This document shows positions 12,401-22,802 of a stretch of DNA of 64,000 nucleotides, in pieces. This DNA comes from Macrotis lagotis. Taxonomy: Eukaryota > Chordata > Mammalia > Peramelemorphia > Peramelidae. The notes beneath the pieces are model-generated. The model saw only the letters and a list, made by a program, of their open reading frames with translations. It ran no database searches and was not told the DNA's origin. The stretch is from positions 1,774,878-1,838,877 of the forward strand of contig NC_133663.1 of the NCBI RefSeq assembly GCF_037893015.1, written 5' to 3'. The position numbers were made by a program, and so were the translations under genes. Positions within the stretch are counted from its first letter, which is position 1. Every line of letters begins with the position of its first letter.

Positions 12401-12699
12401 GGGGAAAATTAAAAATGAGGGCTTCCAAGGGCTTCCAATCCTTATGGTTCAAGCCCAGAGACCCTGTCGATGTCCTCCCCTCTCTGCATCTGGACCTCTG
12501 TCAGCCACCCCTCTTTGCCTCTTCTCTCTCCTTCTTTGGGTCTGGAGACCCTCCTCTCTCTTGTTCTGCAGAAGCATTTGCCTCCAAGGTGATCTGTGAG
12601 CTATGAGCACCATCACAGACCTCTGTGTCACCTCCTCTCTGGACCAGCACATAGTAGGTCCTGGTTAATGAAGAAAGAACCTGTTACCTTCCCCTCCCC

Positions 12700-12850
12700 T
12701 CTGCCTTTTACACTTCTCCCAATTAGACTGTGGGCTCCTTGCCAGAAGGGATACACTACTTTCCCTGCCTTTGTCTCAGGAACTTACCACAGAACCTGGA
12801 AAAGAACAGGGATTTAAGAGGCATTTGTTGATTGAGTGATTGAATGTTGG
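12700..12850 (+). repeat. L2 LINE 3' end, sense
   Basis: Carries the L2 terminal pattern: AGACTGTGGGCTCCTTGCC, AGAAGGGATACACTACTTTC, then AACTTACCACAGAACCTGG and GCATTTGTTGATTGAGTGAT. Ancient mammalian LINE2 relic. Confidence 0.7.
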
Positions 12851-13639
12851 ATGGATGTGAAGGGAAAGTGGGGGGAAAGGGGAGGGTTACCCCTCCTCCT
12901 CCCTGCCCCGGGGACAATGAATGAGACACATCCTGGATCCCCAGCCCACATCAACAACCACAGGACATGGTGCCCTTGTGGGGAGACTTCCTGCTCTCCA
13001 TCTGGGTTTGTGCTGCAGCCTCAGCTCCCTCAACTGAGGGGTCCTTCCTGGGATGATATAATACCCCCCCCCATCCCTTACACAGGAGCTCAGCAGAGCT
13101 TTTTGTATAATGTGCCCCAAAGGAAGGAATTAAACATGGGCAAGCTAGATACCCAGATCAATAGGGCTCCTCTGACTCTGTGAGCTGTCAGTCCCTGCCC
13201 AGGTGCCAGAGGGAACTGGGGTATCCTAGGAGGTCTGCCAGACTTGGGGGTGGGGGTCCCAGAGGCAGGAAGAGTTCTTGGTCCCAGTACCTGCTCCTTC
13301 TCACTATTTTTTGCTAGCTCTGTTCCACAAGAGCTGTGATCTGTGGCTACCACGCAGATGTTGCTTTAGCCAGGGTTGGGAGGGCAAAGCAGACAGACCC
13401 ACATACCTGGGGTCCAGCCAGGACTTTGGTCGTTCATGTAGTCCCCCAGATGTACCATCAAAAAAGTCCACTCCTACCACTTCGTGTAGTGGCAATAACC
13501 CAGGACCAAGGGTGTGGAGACTGGGTCCCAACCTCTACTTTGAGACTTGCCATGGGCTTGTGAGGCAAAGTCACTCTCAGTCTTAGCTTCTCTAGTGCCA
13601 AATAAGGGTCCACATCGAATCCTAGGGAGTGACTCTCAG
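12851..13639. other. Intergenic, nothing recognised
   Basis: No exon-like or repeat-like segment could be assigned. Short frames on both strands look random. Confidence 0.35.
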
Positions 13640-14360
13640 AGGTGCCTGCTGGCTTTTGGTCTCTGATTCTCTTTGCTTGGAATGGCTCCCATCACTCAAC
13701 ACTCATACACGCCTTTCCCTTGCCCTCTTTTCGTCCCTTGACATCATTTCTCATTCTCTGCTCCTTTTCCTGCCTCTACCAAGAAGATGGTCCTTCTTAC
13801 CAAGGCTGCCCAGTCCCCCTACAAGTGCCCTTCATCCCATTCCTTCCTCTCTTCTCTGGAAGATCTCAATCATGGATCCTCTCCCTCCGTCAAATTCTAA
13901 CCTGTCCTTGTCAACTGCTTCCTTTCCTACCATCTTCCAACATACCCAGCTCTTCCTATGCCCCCAAACCTTTGCTAGAGGGGCCCACATCTCTCTTCCC
14001 TTTAGTGGTCAAACTTGAAAGGGCTGCCTCCACTTCCTTTTTCACTCCTCCATCCTTTGTCACCTTGCCACTCATCTTTTCCCAGTTACCAGTGGTTGCT
14101 TTAAGTGGCGGAGTTGATGGTCTTTTCTCAGACCTCCTCAGGGACTCTCCTACTGTATTCCACACTACTGATCACCTTCTCCTCCTGGGGTGCTCTCCTC
14201 TGCAGTTTGCACAGCATCATTTTCTCTCCCAGGTCACCTTCTCTGTCTGACTAGTCTTTGCTGACCGATCATCCCTATCATGCTCCCCTGATCCAGATGT
14301 TCTCTGAGGTTCTGGTCTAGGCCTCTCCTCTTCATAACTCTCCCTTAAGTGTCTCCCCTT

Positions 14361-14397
<37 letters not shown>

Positions 14398-14760
14398 CCT
14401 CAGTTCCTATTATTTCTATACTCATGATTCCAGATCTGTCTATCCAACCTCAGTCAGTCACTCCACTGACCTGGGGCCCTATATCACCAATTGATCATTG
14501 GCTATTTCAAACTGAATCACTCTGAGAGATAGCTTGAACTAATTTTGTCAAACAGAATTCATCTCTCCACCATGCCCCCCAAATCATTGCACATCCATAT
14601 TCTTGTCAAGGACACCAGCCTCTTTCCAGCCTCCCAGGATCATAAACTTTATGTTAACCCTGAGTCTTCACACACCCTTCCTCCCCACCCCCATAACCAA
14701 TTAGTGTCTCTCTCTCGTTACCAGCACTCCTCCCTGTACACACAGCCACCACAGCTTAGG
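13640..14760 (+). repeat. CR1/L2/L3-type LINE relic, sense
   Basis: Pyrimidine-rich sequence with phrases of CR1-clade LINE reverse transcriptase regions, such as CTCAGGGACTCTCCTAC followed by CACTACTGATCACC and TTCTCCTCCTGGGG, and later TCAAACAGAATTCATCTCTCC. A 202-residue Ser/Pro/Leu-rich frame runs through part of it but shows no intact catalytic motif. Old, degenerate and not a host gene. The subfamily is uncertain. Confidence 0.5.
14364..14395. repeat. (CA)16 dinucleotide repeat
   Basis: A pure ACAC run of about 32 bases inside the LINE relic. Confidence 0.97.
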
Positions 14761-14769
14761 CCATCATCA

Positions 14770-15140
14770 CCATCACTCATAACCTTGGAGAGAGTGTTTC
14801 ATGTGAGTGAGAAAGTCAGAAGCCAGATGGCATAGGGTTGATGAGTCTGCCTGAGAGAGGAGAGCTGTAGCATGGCAGCATGAGCAGCAAGAAAACTTGG
14901 GCATGTCTGAAGATATAGGGAGAGAGCCAGTAGATGGAGGGAGTAAAGATTTGAGGGTGGGGATGGCTGAGGCAGCAGCTTGTTGGAGAAGAGATGGGCA
15001 AGAGGACAAGGATTAAGGGCACATGCTGAGGGGCTGGCCTTGGCAAAGGAAAGACCACCATTATTGGCAGAAGGAGGAAGGAGAGAGCGGGAGATGATGG
15101 CAGGGTCTTTTGAGAAAAGGGAGAAAACAGTCAACAAATG
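14770..15140 (-). repeat. Ancient interspersed repeat fragment
   Basis: Purine-rich segment (GTGAGAAAGTCAGAAGCCAG ... GGACAAGGATTAAGGGCACA ... GGGAGATGATGGCAGGG) that resembles old CR1/L3-like mammalian repeat sequence. Open frames on the minus strand are Ser/Leu/Pro-rich and overlap each other, so are not taken as genes. Confidence 0.4.
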
Positions 15141-17289
15141 GTCTCTATGTTCTCAGTAGCCTGCGAGGGGAGGTCCTCGGCTAAGACTGGGCCGAGGAGG
15201 AGGTGCGGGAGGCTTGGGAGAGGAACAGAAGTTTCTGAGTAGCTATTCTGGGAAGCAAGATTTGTTGTGCTAGGGATCAAGGGTGCTCCTGCCCCTTAAG
15301 CCCCTCGTCTCTCTGCTGTGCTTCAAACTGGGAATGGTTCCTCTTTTTTCCTGGGTTTCCTCTCCTCTGCACTTCAGATGTGGCCCGAAGCCCTTCTGGG
15401 CCTAAGAGACTTGCCTGCATAGGCTAGGGCCTCTTCAAAGGGTTCACGGGGCAGAAGCCCTGGACTGGCAGTCACCAAGATTCTCTGACTCAGTAGGATC
15501 AGCCAACTCTTTGCCTGGGAGAGCCTGCGTAGGACCCCTACAGACCCTGAAGAGACCGGAAGGAGCCCTGTGCTCCCAATCATACAGAAAAGCACATCAC
15601 TGAATCCTTTGGGGTGGGCTGAAATAGCTGCATCCCACCCTGGCCTTGCTGGGAATACTTGGGCAAAAGGAACCTCAGGGACCCCTCAGGTAGATGGGGC
15701 GCTCAGCCTTCGGGAGCTGGTGCTGACTGCCCTCCTGTATCAGGTCTTGGGATCAGCCCCTTCCCCCACTTTTATATTGAAGCCCCAGGACCTCTCTGCA
15801 GCCCTAAGCCCCTTCCTTCCCCCAGTGGCAGTCCAGCTCTCCACAGTCCAGTGCCCACTCTCCTGGCTTCTGATCTGCTGTAGGAGACCATCTTGGAGAG
15901 AAGAGTGACGGAGCCCAGCTGAGCCCCTCGAGCTGCCTGCCTGGTTGGGAGAAATGGTAATCCCCTGTGGGTTTGACGTGAAGGAACCCCGGTGAGCAAG
16001 CCACCTCCCGTCAGCCTTGTTCCTTTGCAAGGAAGCTGCACGCTGTCCAATCTGGGCAGCCGGTCTGCTTTGGCACAGAAATCCCTCTGCACCAGCCTGG
16101 TCGAGATGCTTCCCAGCCCTGCGTGAGGGTGATGAAGGAGCTGTTGCCGCATACCTTCCCCTGGGGGAGCCAGCGGGCCCAGAAGCGAACGGGGGCATCT
16201 TCAAGGGCACCCGCTCCCTTGCCGGCACCCCCAGCCTTGCCTCAGCACCACTCCTCCTTGGCATCCCTGCACATCCACCGCTGAGGCGGCTTTTCCTCCC
16301 GAGTCCTCCCTGGGCTGCCCCCAGCTCTCCTGGGCCTTCCTCTGGTCTCCCTCTCGGCTCTGGTTGGGAAGTCTTCTCCGTCCTCGGGCCTCCTTCGAGG
16401 TCTCTGCCGGGCACTCCCGTTCCTAAGGGCTGGTTCCACATCTCCAGCCCCTTGCTGGGTGTCCAGAGCTTCTGCCAACCTCTCAAGCTTGACTCAATAA
16501 AAATGGGGACCCTGCCCCAGCTCCCACCTTCCCCGTATCCCCATTCTCCCATTTCCCAGGCTAAGAAACAGGGGTTGAATTGAATGGAGATTGTAGGAAT
16601 GATCAGCAGTGACAAAGGAACCTCAGAGGTCAGAGAGCATCTCCCTCATTTGACAGAGGGGGAAACTGAGGAAGTGGTAAATGGCAAAGCTGGTATTTGA
16701 ACCCAAGGCCCCAGGCTGCCATGTGGCACTTGCCCCTTCCTTTCTCCTCTCTTTTCCCCGGGTCCAGGCTGGGGCTGATCTGGGCCCTCACTCTCCTCCC
16801 TAGACCCTCAGGGTCATCTCCAGCGCCCCTCCCCAAGCCAGCAGCTGCCCCATGACCAGTGGGGTCTGGCTGGCTCCCTGTGATGACCAGTGTCTCGCTA
16901 TTGCCAGAGCTGAAGGGGGGGCTGTTTGCTGCCCTCCTCCTGCCCTCTGTCCCCTCCAAGTGGGCACCTTCCTCACCCGCCACCCTGCAGCCATCCTGCT
17001 GGGGCGCCCCACTGCCTGCAAGGCTTCTCTGGGTTCCAGAGCTCCTCCTAGAGGAGCCGGCTCCGAGGGGACCTTTCTTGGGGCTTCCTGCAGATCTCAG
17101 CATGGGGCCCATGGAGCTTCCGGGGCTTTCTTCCCCAGAGACTGTGAACTCCTCGGAGGCAGCTTTGAGCTGCCAGGCTGGGGGGGCTGTCGACTAGGGG
17201 CCAATGGCTCTGCCAGGGGTCGGGGGGCTTAGCCTGGCAGCAGCCGGGATGTAGGCGGGCTCTCACACCCATCCTACAGACGAGGAAAC
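15141..17289. other. Upstream flank of ATP2A3
   Basis: GC rises toward the promoter. A 291-residue minus-strand frame at 15740-16615 and a 188-residue plus-strand frame at 16017-16583 overlap antiparallel; both are Pro/Gly/Arg/Ser-rich and resemble no family I know. They most likely reflect base composition. No splice-consistent exon was recognised. Confidence 0.4.
16620..16722 (-). repeat. MIR-type SINE fragment, antisense
   Basis: Reads CTCATTTGACAGAGGGGGAA, ACTGAGGAAGTGG, AATGGCAAAGCTGGTATTTG, AACCCAAGGCC, which is the reverse complement of the MIR 3' half (CCTCAGTTTCC ... region back to the tRNA B-box). Confidence 0.65.
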
Positions 17290-17540
17290 CGAGGCTCGGG
17301 AGGCCTTGGAGAGGGAATGCTGAGGGGTGCGCTGGGGTCTAGTGGCCGGTGGGCTCGGCTCCCCCCTGGGTAAAGTGGGGGGACCCCGGGGGCGTCCCGA
17401 GGAGAAGCCCCCATGTGGGGGGGCCCGGGCGGGCCGCGGGGGGGAGCCCGGGGGAGCGGGGCTCCCCGGGCGGAAGCTGCCCGCGAGTGGGCAGGCGCCG
17501 CCCCGCTCCTCGGGGGGCCCCGAGGCTCCGGAGGCGCCGG

Positions 17541-17604
17541 GGGCCACCAATGGGAGCCCCGGGGCGGGGCGGAGGCGCGGGCCGGGGCGGGGCCGGGGCG
17601 GGGC
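17541..17604 (+). promoter_or_regulatory. Proximal promoter elements: CCAAT box and three GC boxes
   Basis: A CCAAT pentamer lies at 17547-17551, followed by three copies of GGGGCGGGGC at 17561-17570, 17584-17593 and 17595-17604, about 90-145 bases before the ATG. No TATA box is visible. This fits a TATA-less, Sp1-type promoter, which is what I recall reported for human ATP2A3. The exact transcription start cannot be read from sequence. Confidence 0.65.
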
Positions 17605-17689
17605 CCCCGCCCCCCAGCTCGCCCGGGCCGCCCGCCGGCCAGGTTCCTGGGCTCGGCCGGAGGTGCCAGGCTGCGCGCCCCGGGGCGCC

Positions 17690-17807
17690 ATGGAGGCTGC
17701 CCACCTGCAGCCGGCCGCGGCCGTGCTGCGCCGCTTCTCGGTGCGGGAGAGCTGCGGCCTGAGCCCGGACCAGGTCCGCTGCAGCCGCCGCCGCTACGGC
17801 CCCAACG
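17690..17807 (+). CDS. ATP2A3: ATP2A3 coding exon 1
   Basis: Encodes residues 1-39 and the first base of Glu40. The protein starts MEAAHLQPAAAVLRRFSV and continues to RYGPN. This is the N-terminal strand of the actuator (A) domain. The start is fixed by the conserved MEAAH opening; the context GGCGCCATGG is a strong Kozak match. The exon ends at the donor G|GTGAGT. Compared with human SERCA3 (recalled), the middle is variable (RESCGLSPDQVRCSRR), as is usual for this exon. It sits in the CpG island. Confidence 0.97.
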
Positions 17808-19288
17808 GTGAGTGGGGGGCTGCCCCGGGGCTGGTCCCCCGAGACTCCTGCCATCCCCCGGGGGGACCAGTCGGGGCCCCGAGGGTCGCAGCGCCAGGCG
17901 GAGGAGGGCCCGGGGCCGGGGCTGGGGCTGTGGCGGCCGCCTCCGGGGGCCCCACACCCAGGCGGGGGGTCCGGAAATGAGGCCCCGGGCGCTTCTGCAG
18001 CAGTTCCCCAGGCTCCCGGCCCCGAGGAGGGCGGGGAGGGGGGGCTCCGGCCGCCTTTGTCGGGGTGGCCCTGGCTCCTTGTCAGCCGGGGGCCCGCCGC
18101 CGGCCCCTGCCCTCCGTGGGCTTCTTCCCCGGGAAACTGAGGCCCCCTCGCAAGCCGCACCCCCTCGTCCCGCGCCCCGCTCCCGCCCTGGCCGGCCCTG
18201 TCGGACCCCGAGCATTCCCTGCTCCCGGCCAACGGAGAGCCGGAAGGGGCCCCAGAAAGTCCCCCGGCCCAAGCCCACCCAGGGACCTGCCCCCTGCCAA
18301 ACTGTGGCCTCCCTGCCCAGGGCCAGCCTCAGTTTCCTCCTCGGGAGGCTTCGGCTCGCCGGCCCCTCCGGGGGTGTGGACTTCTGGGGTGCCCCCGCTC
18401 AGCATCTGGTGTCTCCCAGCTTCCCGGTAGTCCCGGGAGGGGCAGAGACTTGGGGGAGAGCGGGCCCGTCGGGGCTGGACCCCAAGCCCCTGTTCTCTGG
18501 GCCCCTGCCCCCGCCAGGCTCTGGATGACTCCGTCGGGGGGTGCAGAGGCCCTTTCTATGCGGCTGTTTGAGCGAGCCCCCCCTCCCCAGTGCCTCCACG
18601 GCGCCCTCCTCCGGGACTCTCCAGGCCCCCTTAGCCAAGCTCCCTCACAGTCCTCTTTTCCAGACCCCCCACGGCCATGGGGGGTGTCTGGAGGGCAGTC
18701 ACCTTGCCACCTGCCCCCCCCCCCCCAGGATTTCAATTCAAACCGATGTTCTTGGCGAGATTTTCATTGGGTGGTGGGCTCGTGACCTCACAGAGGTCAG
18801 AGCCAATGGGAGCCAGGTTCCAGTTCATCTGTCCCCACCTGCTGCTCCCCCGGGGCCCCGGGCGCGCCTGCTTCACCTCCAGAATTGGCCCCTCCGCCTG
18901 CCCCCTCCTCCGGCCCTGGGAAGGCCAGCTCAGCCTGGCCCTGGGAGGGAATCATGGCAGCGGCTGGCTCCTTTTCTCCCCTGCGCCCCAAATCCTTTGT
19001 CCCCCGAAGCTGCCCTCCCAGCCAGGAGCCTTGACTGCAGGGCTGCCTGGTGGGATCCCCCAGCGCTCCACTCCCCACCCCCACCTCTGGGGAGCTGCCT
19101 TTGCGAGTGAGGCAGCCATGGCGAGTATTGGGTCTGGGTGACCCTGGCCTAGGCCCTTTGCTTCCGAGTCTCTGTGGGTTGGGGGCAAGAAGGCTGACCC
19201 TGCCTGCCTCCCCGACCTTGCCCTGCGGCAGGAGCCTGGCCCGGAGCTGCCTTTTCCTCGTCCCCCCTCGGAGCGCCGTGGAGAGGAG

Positions 19289-19400
19289 CCCACCCTCCCG
19301 GGGCTGGCAGGCTGGCAGGCTGCCCGGGCCCACCCTCCCGGGGCTGGCAGGCTGGCAGGCTGCCCGGGCCCACCTTCCCGGGGCTGGCAGGCTGCCTGGG
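19289..19400. repeat. 40-bp tandem repeat, about 2.8 copies
   Basis: Unit 19289-19328 starts CCCACCCTCCCGGGGCTGGC and ends GGCTGCCCGGG. It is repeated identically at 19329-19368, and a third shortened copy (19369-19400) has CTTCCC and lacks one GGCTGGCA segment. GC-rich minisatellite close to the CpG island. Confidence 0.92.
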
Positions 19401-20579
19401 CCTCTGCCGGTCCCCCCTCCCTGGCCCGGCCGGCCTGGCCGTAGCCCTGCAGATCTCAGCTGCTCTCCCCAGCTGTCAAGTGGAGGTTTGGGGCTTCTCT
19501 GTTGATTCAAGCTGTCACGGGTGTAAACATTATCTTTCCGGGGCAGAAGATGGCCTTTTTGGTGGAGTTCCTATATTTAGTTAGCTTGAGGGAGGAGCTG
19601 GCTGGGAGAGAAATATGATGTTTGAATGTCCCCCTTAGAGGGCTGGCGGAGACCTGCGGGCGGGAAGGGATTGGCGAGGGGGCCCACTTGTGGCCTCTTC
19701 TCCAGGGCGTCACTTGTCAATGGGGGGGGGCACCTCGGAGGCCCCCGTAGCCAGGGCAGGTTCTGTCTGGTACCCAGAGCCTCAGGGAGGCGGCTTGAGA
19801 CCCAGGTTCTTCAAACTGAGTGCGGAGAGGCCTGGACAATGCTAGAAGAGGTCTCCTCAGCCTCAGTTTCCTCATCTGTAAAACAGGGACCAGGCCCGGC
19901 TTGCCTTCCAGTGGCTTATGGGAGGGCTTTGAGGGAGAGCCACCTCCCCTGATGCCACCGGATGTCTTCTAAGTCTTCAGGGGCCACCAGAGTCCAAGCA
20001 TTTCCAGCCCCTCTCTTTAAGACAGGGCTTTTGTTTTGGCCTCAGTGATCCCTAGGAGGGCTTTGATGGTGGGTGAGAGCAGAGGTGTGTGTGTGGGGGG
20101 GGGCAGGATTCTTAGGTTGAGCCGTACGTGGTGGGGGAGAGGGGGGACTGCCAGGGCTCAGGGCACAGAGGGTGGCTGTGACTGGGAGGGGCTTGTCCAG
20201 GCGTGCCCCTCAGTGTGATTGTTCTTAAGTGGGTACACAGCGTCTGGGGGCATGGCGCTGACTCACTCTCTCCACTGTTTGGGCGTGTGTTGTTGGAGTG
20301 GGGTCCAAGCCTGGCCGCCCCCAGCCCTCTGTGTGTACAGCCTGGAACAGAGGGCCAGTGGGCGGGTGGAATCCGGCCCTTCCTCTTGTTTGGGGGAGGG
20401 ACTTGCCCAGCTGGTTCCTCTGCCCCCAGGCCTTGGCACTCAGAACCCCGGGTTGGCCTGTCAGAGGTCAGGCCCCAGGAGGATGGAGACCCTCCAGAAC
20501 CTGACCATCACCAGCTTTTGAGTCTGTTGGTGGGCAGAGGCTCCAGGCTTGGGGGAGGTTGGCATAGGGACAGAAGGTA

Positions 20580-20735
20580 AAGGCAGTGGAGGCTAGAGAA
20601 AGGGGGCTGCCTTCAGACAGAGGCCTTGAGTTCAGATCCTGCCCCTGCTATTTCCTATTTATATGACCTTGGACAATGCCCTTATCCTAGCAGAGGCCTC
20701 AGTTTCTCCTTCTGTAAAATGGGATAGTGGACCCA
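20580..20735 (+). repeat. MIR-type SINE, sense
   Basis: Shows a GAGTTCAGATCCTGCCCCTG B-box-like segment, TATGACCTTGGACAATGCCC, and CCTCAGTTTCTCCTTCTGTA with AAATGGGATAG, in MIR order. Confidence 0.7.
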
Positions 20736-22569
20736 ATTCTCTGAGGTTCCTGATCCAGAGGTCCCCCTCACTCGACCCAGAACTCTCTATTGTGTGGGCA
20801 TGAGGGTACCCCCTGAGGGCTGACTGTGGTTGGCAGGGAAGGGAGGGTCCAGAGACCATTTGGGAGCTCCAGGCATCGACCTGAGGGGAAGAGGGGCTCT
20901 GGCCCGCACCTGCTGCCCCAGGTGGACAGCTGGGTCCGCTCTCCTTCACAGCTTTCCCCAGTATTGGGGCCCAAGCCCCCATCTGGATGGAGCAGCCAGT
21001 CGTACTGAAAGGGCCCTCCCCGACCAGGTCCGGCTCCTCCCTGAGGACCTTGGACAGGGCCCTTCCAGCCTCCGGAAGGCAGCCACTGGCTGTGGCCCAG
21101 GACTTGCCTCAGACCCCTGCTGCCCGTGGGGCCTTGGCCCAGTCATCCGTCCGGCTAGCATCCACGTCAGAGCGCTTCTTTAGTCTTTGTGGGGGAGACA
21201 AGGCAGGGAGGGCGCGAGGCAGGGGGAAGGGAGCCACGGAGCTGCTTGGGGCTGGGAGCTGGGGCTCGGCTGCCTTCAGAGGGTGAAGGAATGCCCGCCT
21301 TCCCTCCTCAGCCCCCAGCGCCTCGTCCTTCTGCCCTTGGGACCATGGGGGGATTCACACTCACCTGCCAGCCCCCCCCCCAATCTCCTGCCTGGAGCCC
21401 CACCTTCTCCGCCCTCGGTGCATCTGTTCAAGGCTGATTCATCAGCCTGCTGCTCCTCAGGCCCAGCCTGCCAGGGGCTGGGGGTGGGGTGGGGCTTCTA
21501 GTCTTTAGATCTGGTCCCTAAGCAAATACAGCCTCAGGAAACTCCCTTTGGGGGCAGCCAGGGGCCCAGGGCCCTGGGGGAGTTGGTCCCCACAGTCAGT
21601 GGAAAAGAGACCAAAAACTTCTGCCTTTTCCTTCCATGCCTTCCCAAGTGGCCCCTTCAGCCCTCTGTGCAAACATTTGATGCCTGCTGTGTTCTAGTCC
21701 CTGCCTTCAGGGAACTTCCTTCCCCTGCGGCTGAGTGGACCCTCAGCCTGCTTTGTTCTTCCCTTTCTGAGGCCTCCACTCACAGTAACCCCCCAGGGGC
21801 AGGAAGTGCTCAGATGATCACCCTCCCTTTTACAAGAAAATCAAGGCCCCCAAAAGTAGTGACTTGTCCAGGGTCACAAACAACAGAGGCCAGTCCTGCT
21901 GGCAGCTGCCCCAAGCTGGGCAGAGGGAACCGAGACACTGGCAGGGGACCAGGTTCAATTCCATAAATCCTGATTTAGCACCTAATGTGGGTTTAGCCTC
22001 AGCCTAAGCCCCAGATGGCCAAGAGGCTCCCTGGTGATTAGCATGTTCTGGATTTGGCTAGTGATGGGAACCTGAGGTGGGTCTTAGGGGAGGTGAGGGC
22101 TTAGGCGGATCCTCCTCCCCTGAGGAAGAGGAGGGGGTGGAAGGAGCTGGAGGAGGGAGGCAGAGGAGTGTCAGGAGGGAGAGGAGGGAGGAGAGGGGGA
22201 GGAGAAACAAGAAACAACCGGACCTTGAAGGTTGACCTGTATCAGATGGCATGAGGGTGGCAAGGTAGAGTACAGCAAAAGCCCGGTGGGTGGCCCACAT
22301 AGACGTTCCAAAACTGGTGAAGACCAGGAGCCAGGGTGGGATGTCATAAGCAAGAAAACTTTCCAGGAGAGTGGTCTCAAATGGAGGGGACTTGCCTCAG
22401 CAAGTAATGAGCTCTCCATCTCTGGAAGTCTCCAAACCCAAATAAGCATGTGTAGGTAGGGTGGGCCTGGGGGTCTCTTTCCCCTTGGGGCCAGAGACAC
22501 TTTAACTGCCATCAGACTGATGTCACAGAAAGGGGACAGCGTCTCCTTTTCAAGGTTGTCTTGGCTTTT

Positions 22570-22660
22570 TAACTTCAGGTACTGAGATGTGCAGTGACTT
22601 GCTCAGGGTTGTGTGACCAGGATGGACAGAGATGAGATTTGAACCCAGAGCCTCTGCACA
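22570..22660 (-). repeat. MIR-type SINE fragment, antisense
   Basis: Reads GTGACTTGCTCAGGGTTGTG, then GAGATGAGATTTGAACCCAGAG, the complement of the MIR core and B box. Confidence 0.65.
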
Positions 22661-22689
22661 GCAGAAATGTGCTGGCTCCTAGCTCCTAA

Positions 22690-22802
22690 GAAAGATGGCT
22701 TGGGACAGGGTAGAGCTATGAATAGTGCACTGCCCTGGGGGCAGCCTGGCCAAGTCGCTTTAGCTCCCAGAACCTCAGTTTCCTGGTCTGTAAAAGGGGG
22801 GC
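22690..22802 (+). repeat. MIR-type SINE, sense
   Basis: Head GGTAGAGCTATGAATAGTGC, core CCTGGCCAAGTCGCTTTAGC, and CCTCAGTTTCCTGGTCTGTA with AAAAGGGGG. It lies only 30 bases from an antisense MIR fragment, which makes a possible inverted pair. Confidence 0.65.

Larger units (their letters stand above)
17290..18900. promoter_or_regulatory. CpG island spanning ATP2A3 promoter and exon 1
   Basis: About 1.6 kb of very GC-rich, CpG-dense DNA centred on the first coding exon, contrasting with the CpG-poor flanks. Long Pro/Gly/Arg/Ala frames open in all directions here (for example 334 residues at 17274-18278 minus) because stop codons are rare at this composition. They are not taken as genes. Confidence 0.88.

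Noticed and set aside
13642-14250. 202-residue plus-strand frame upstream of ATP2A3
   Set aside because: Lies within a CR1/L2-type LINE relic and lacks intact reverse transcriptase motifs.
15740-16615. 291-residue minus-strand frame upstream of ATP2A3
   Set aside because: No motif, low-complexity Gly/Arg/Ser/Pro composition, and a competing long frame on the other strand at 16017-16583.
17274-18278. Long Pro/Gly/Arg frames on both strands in the CpG island (up to 334 residues)
   Set aside because: Stop codons are rare at this GC content; frames overlap in several phases and across the true exon 1, with no recognisable domain.
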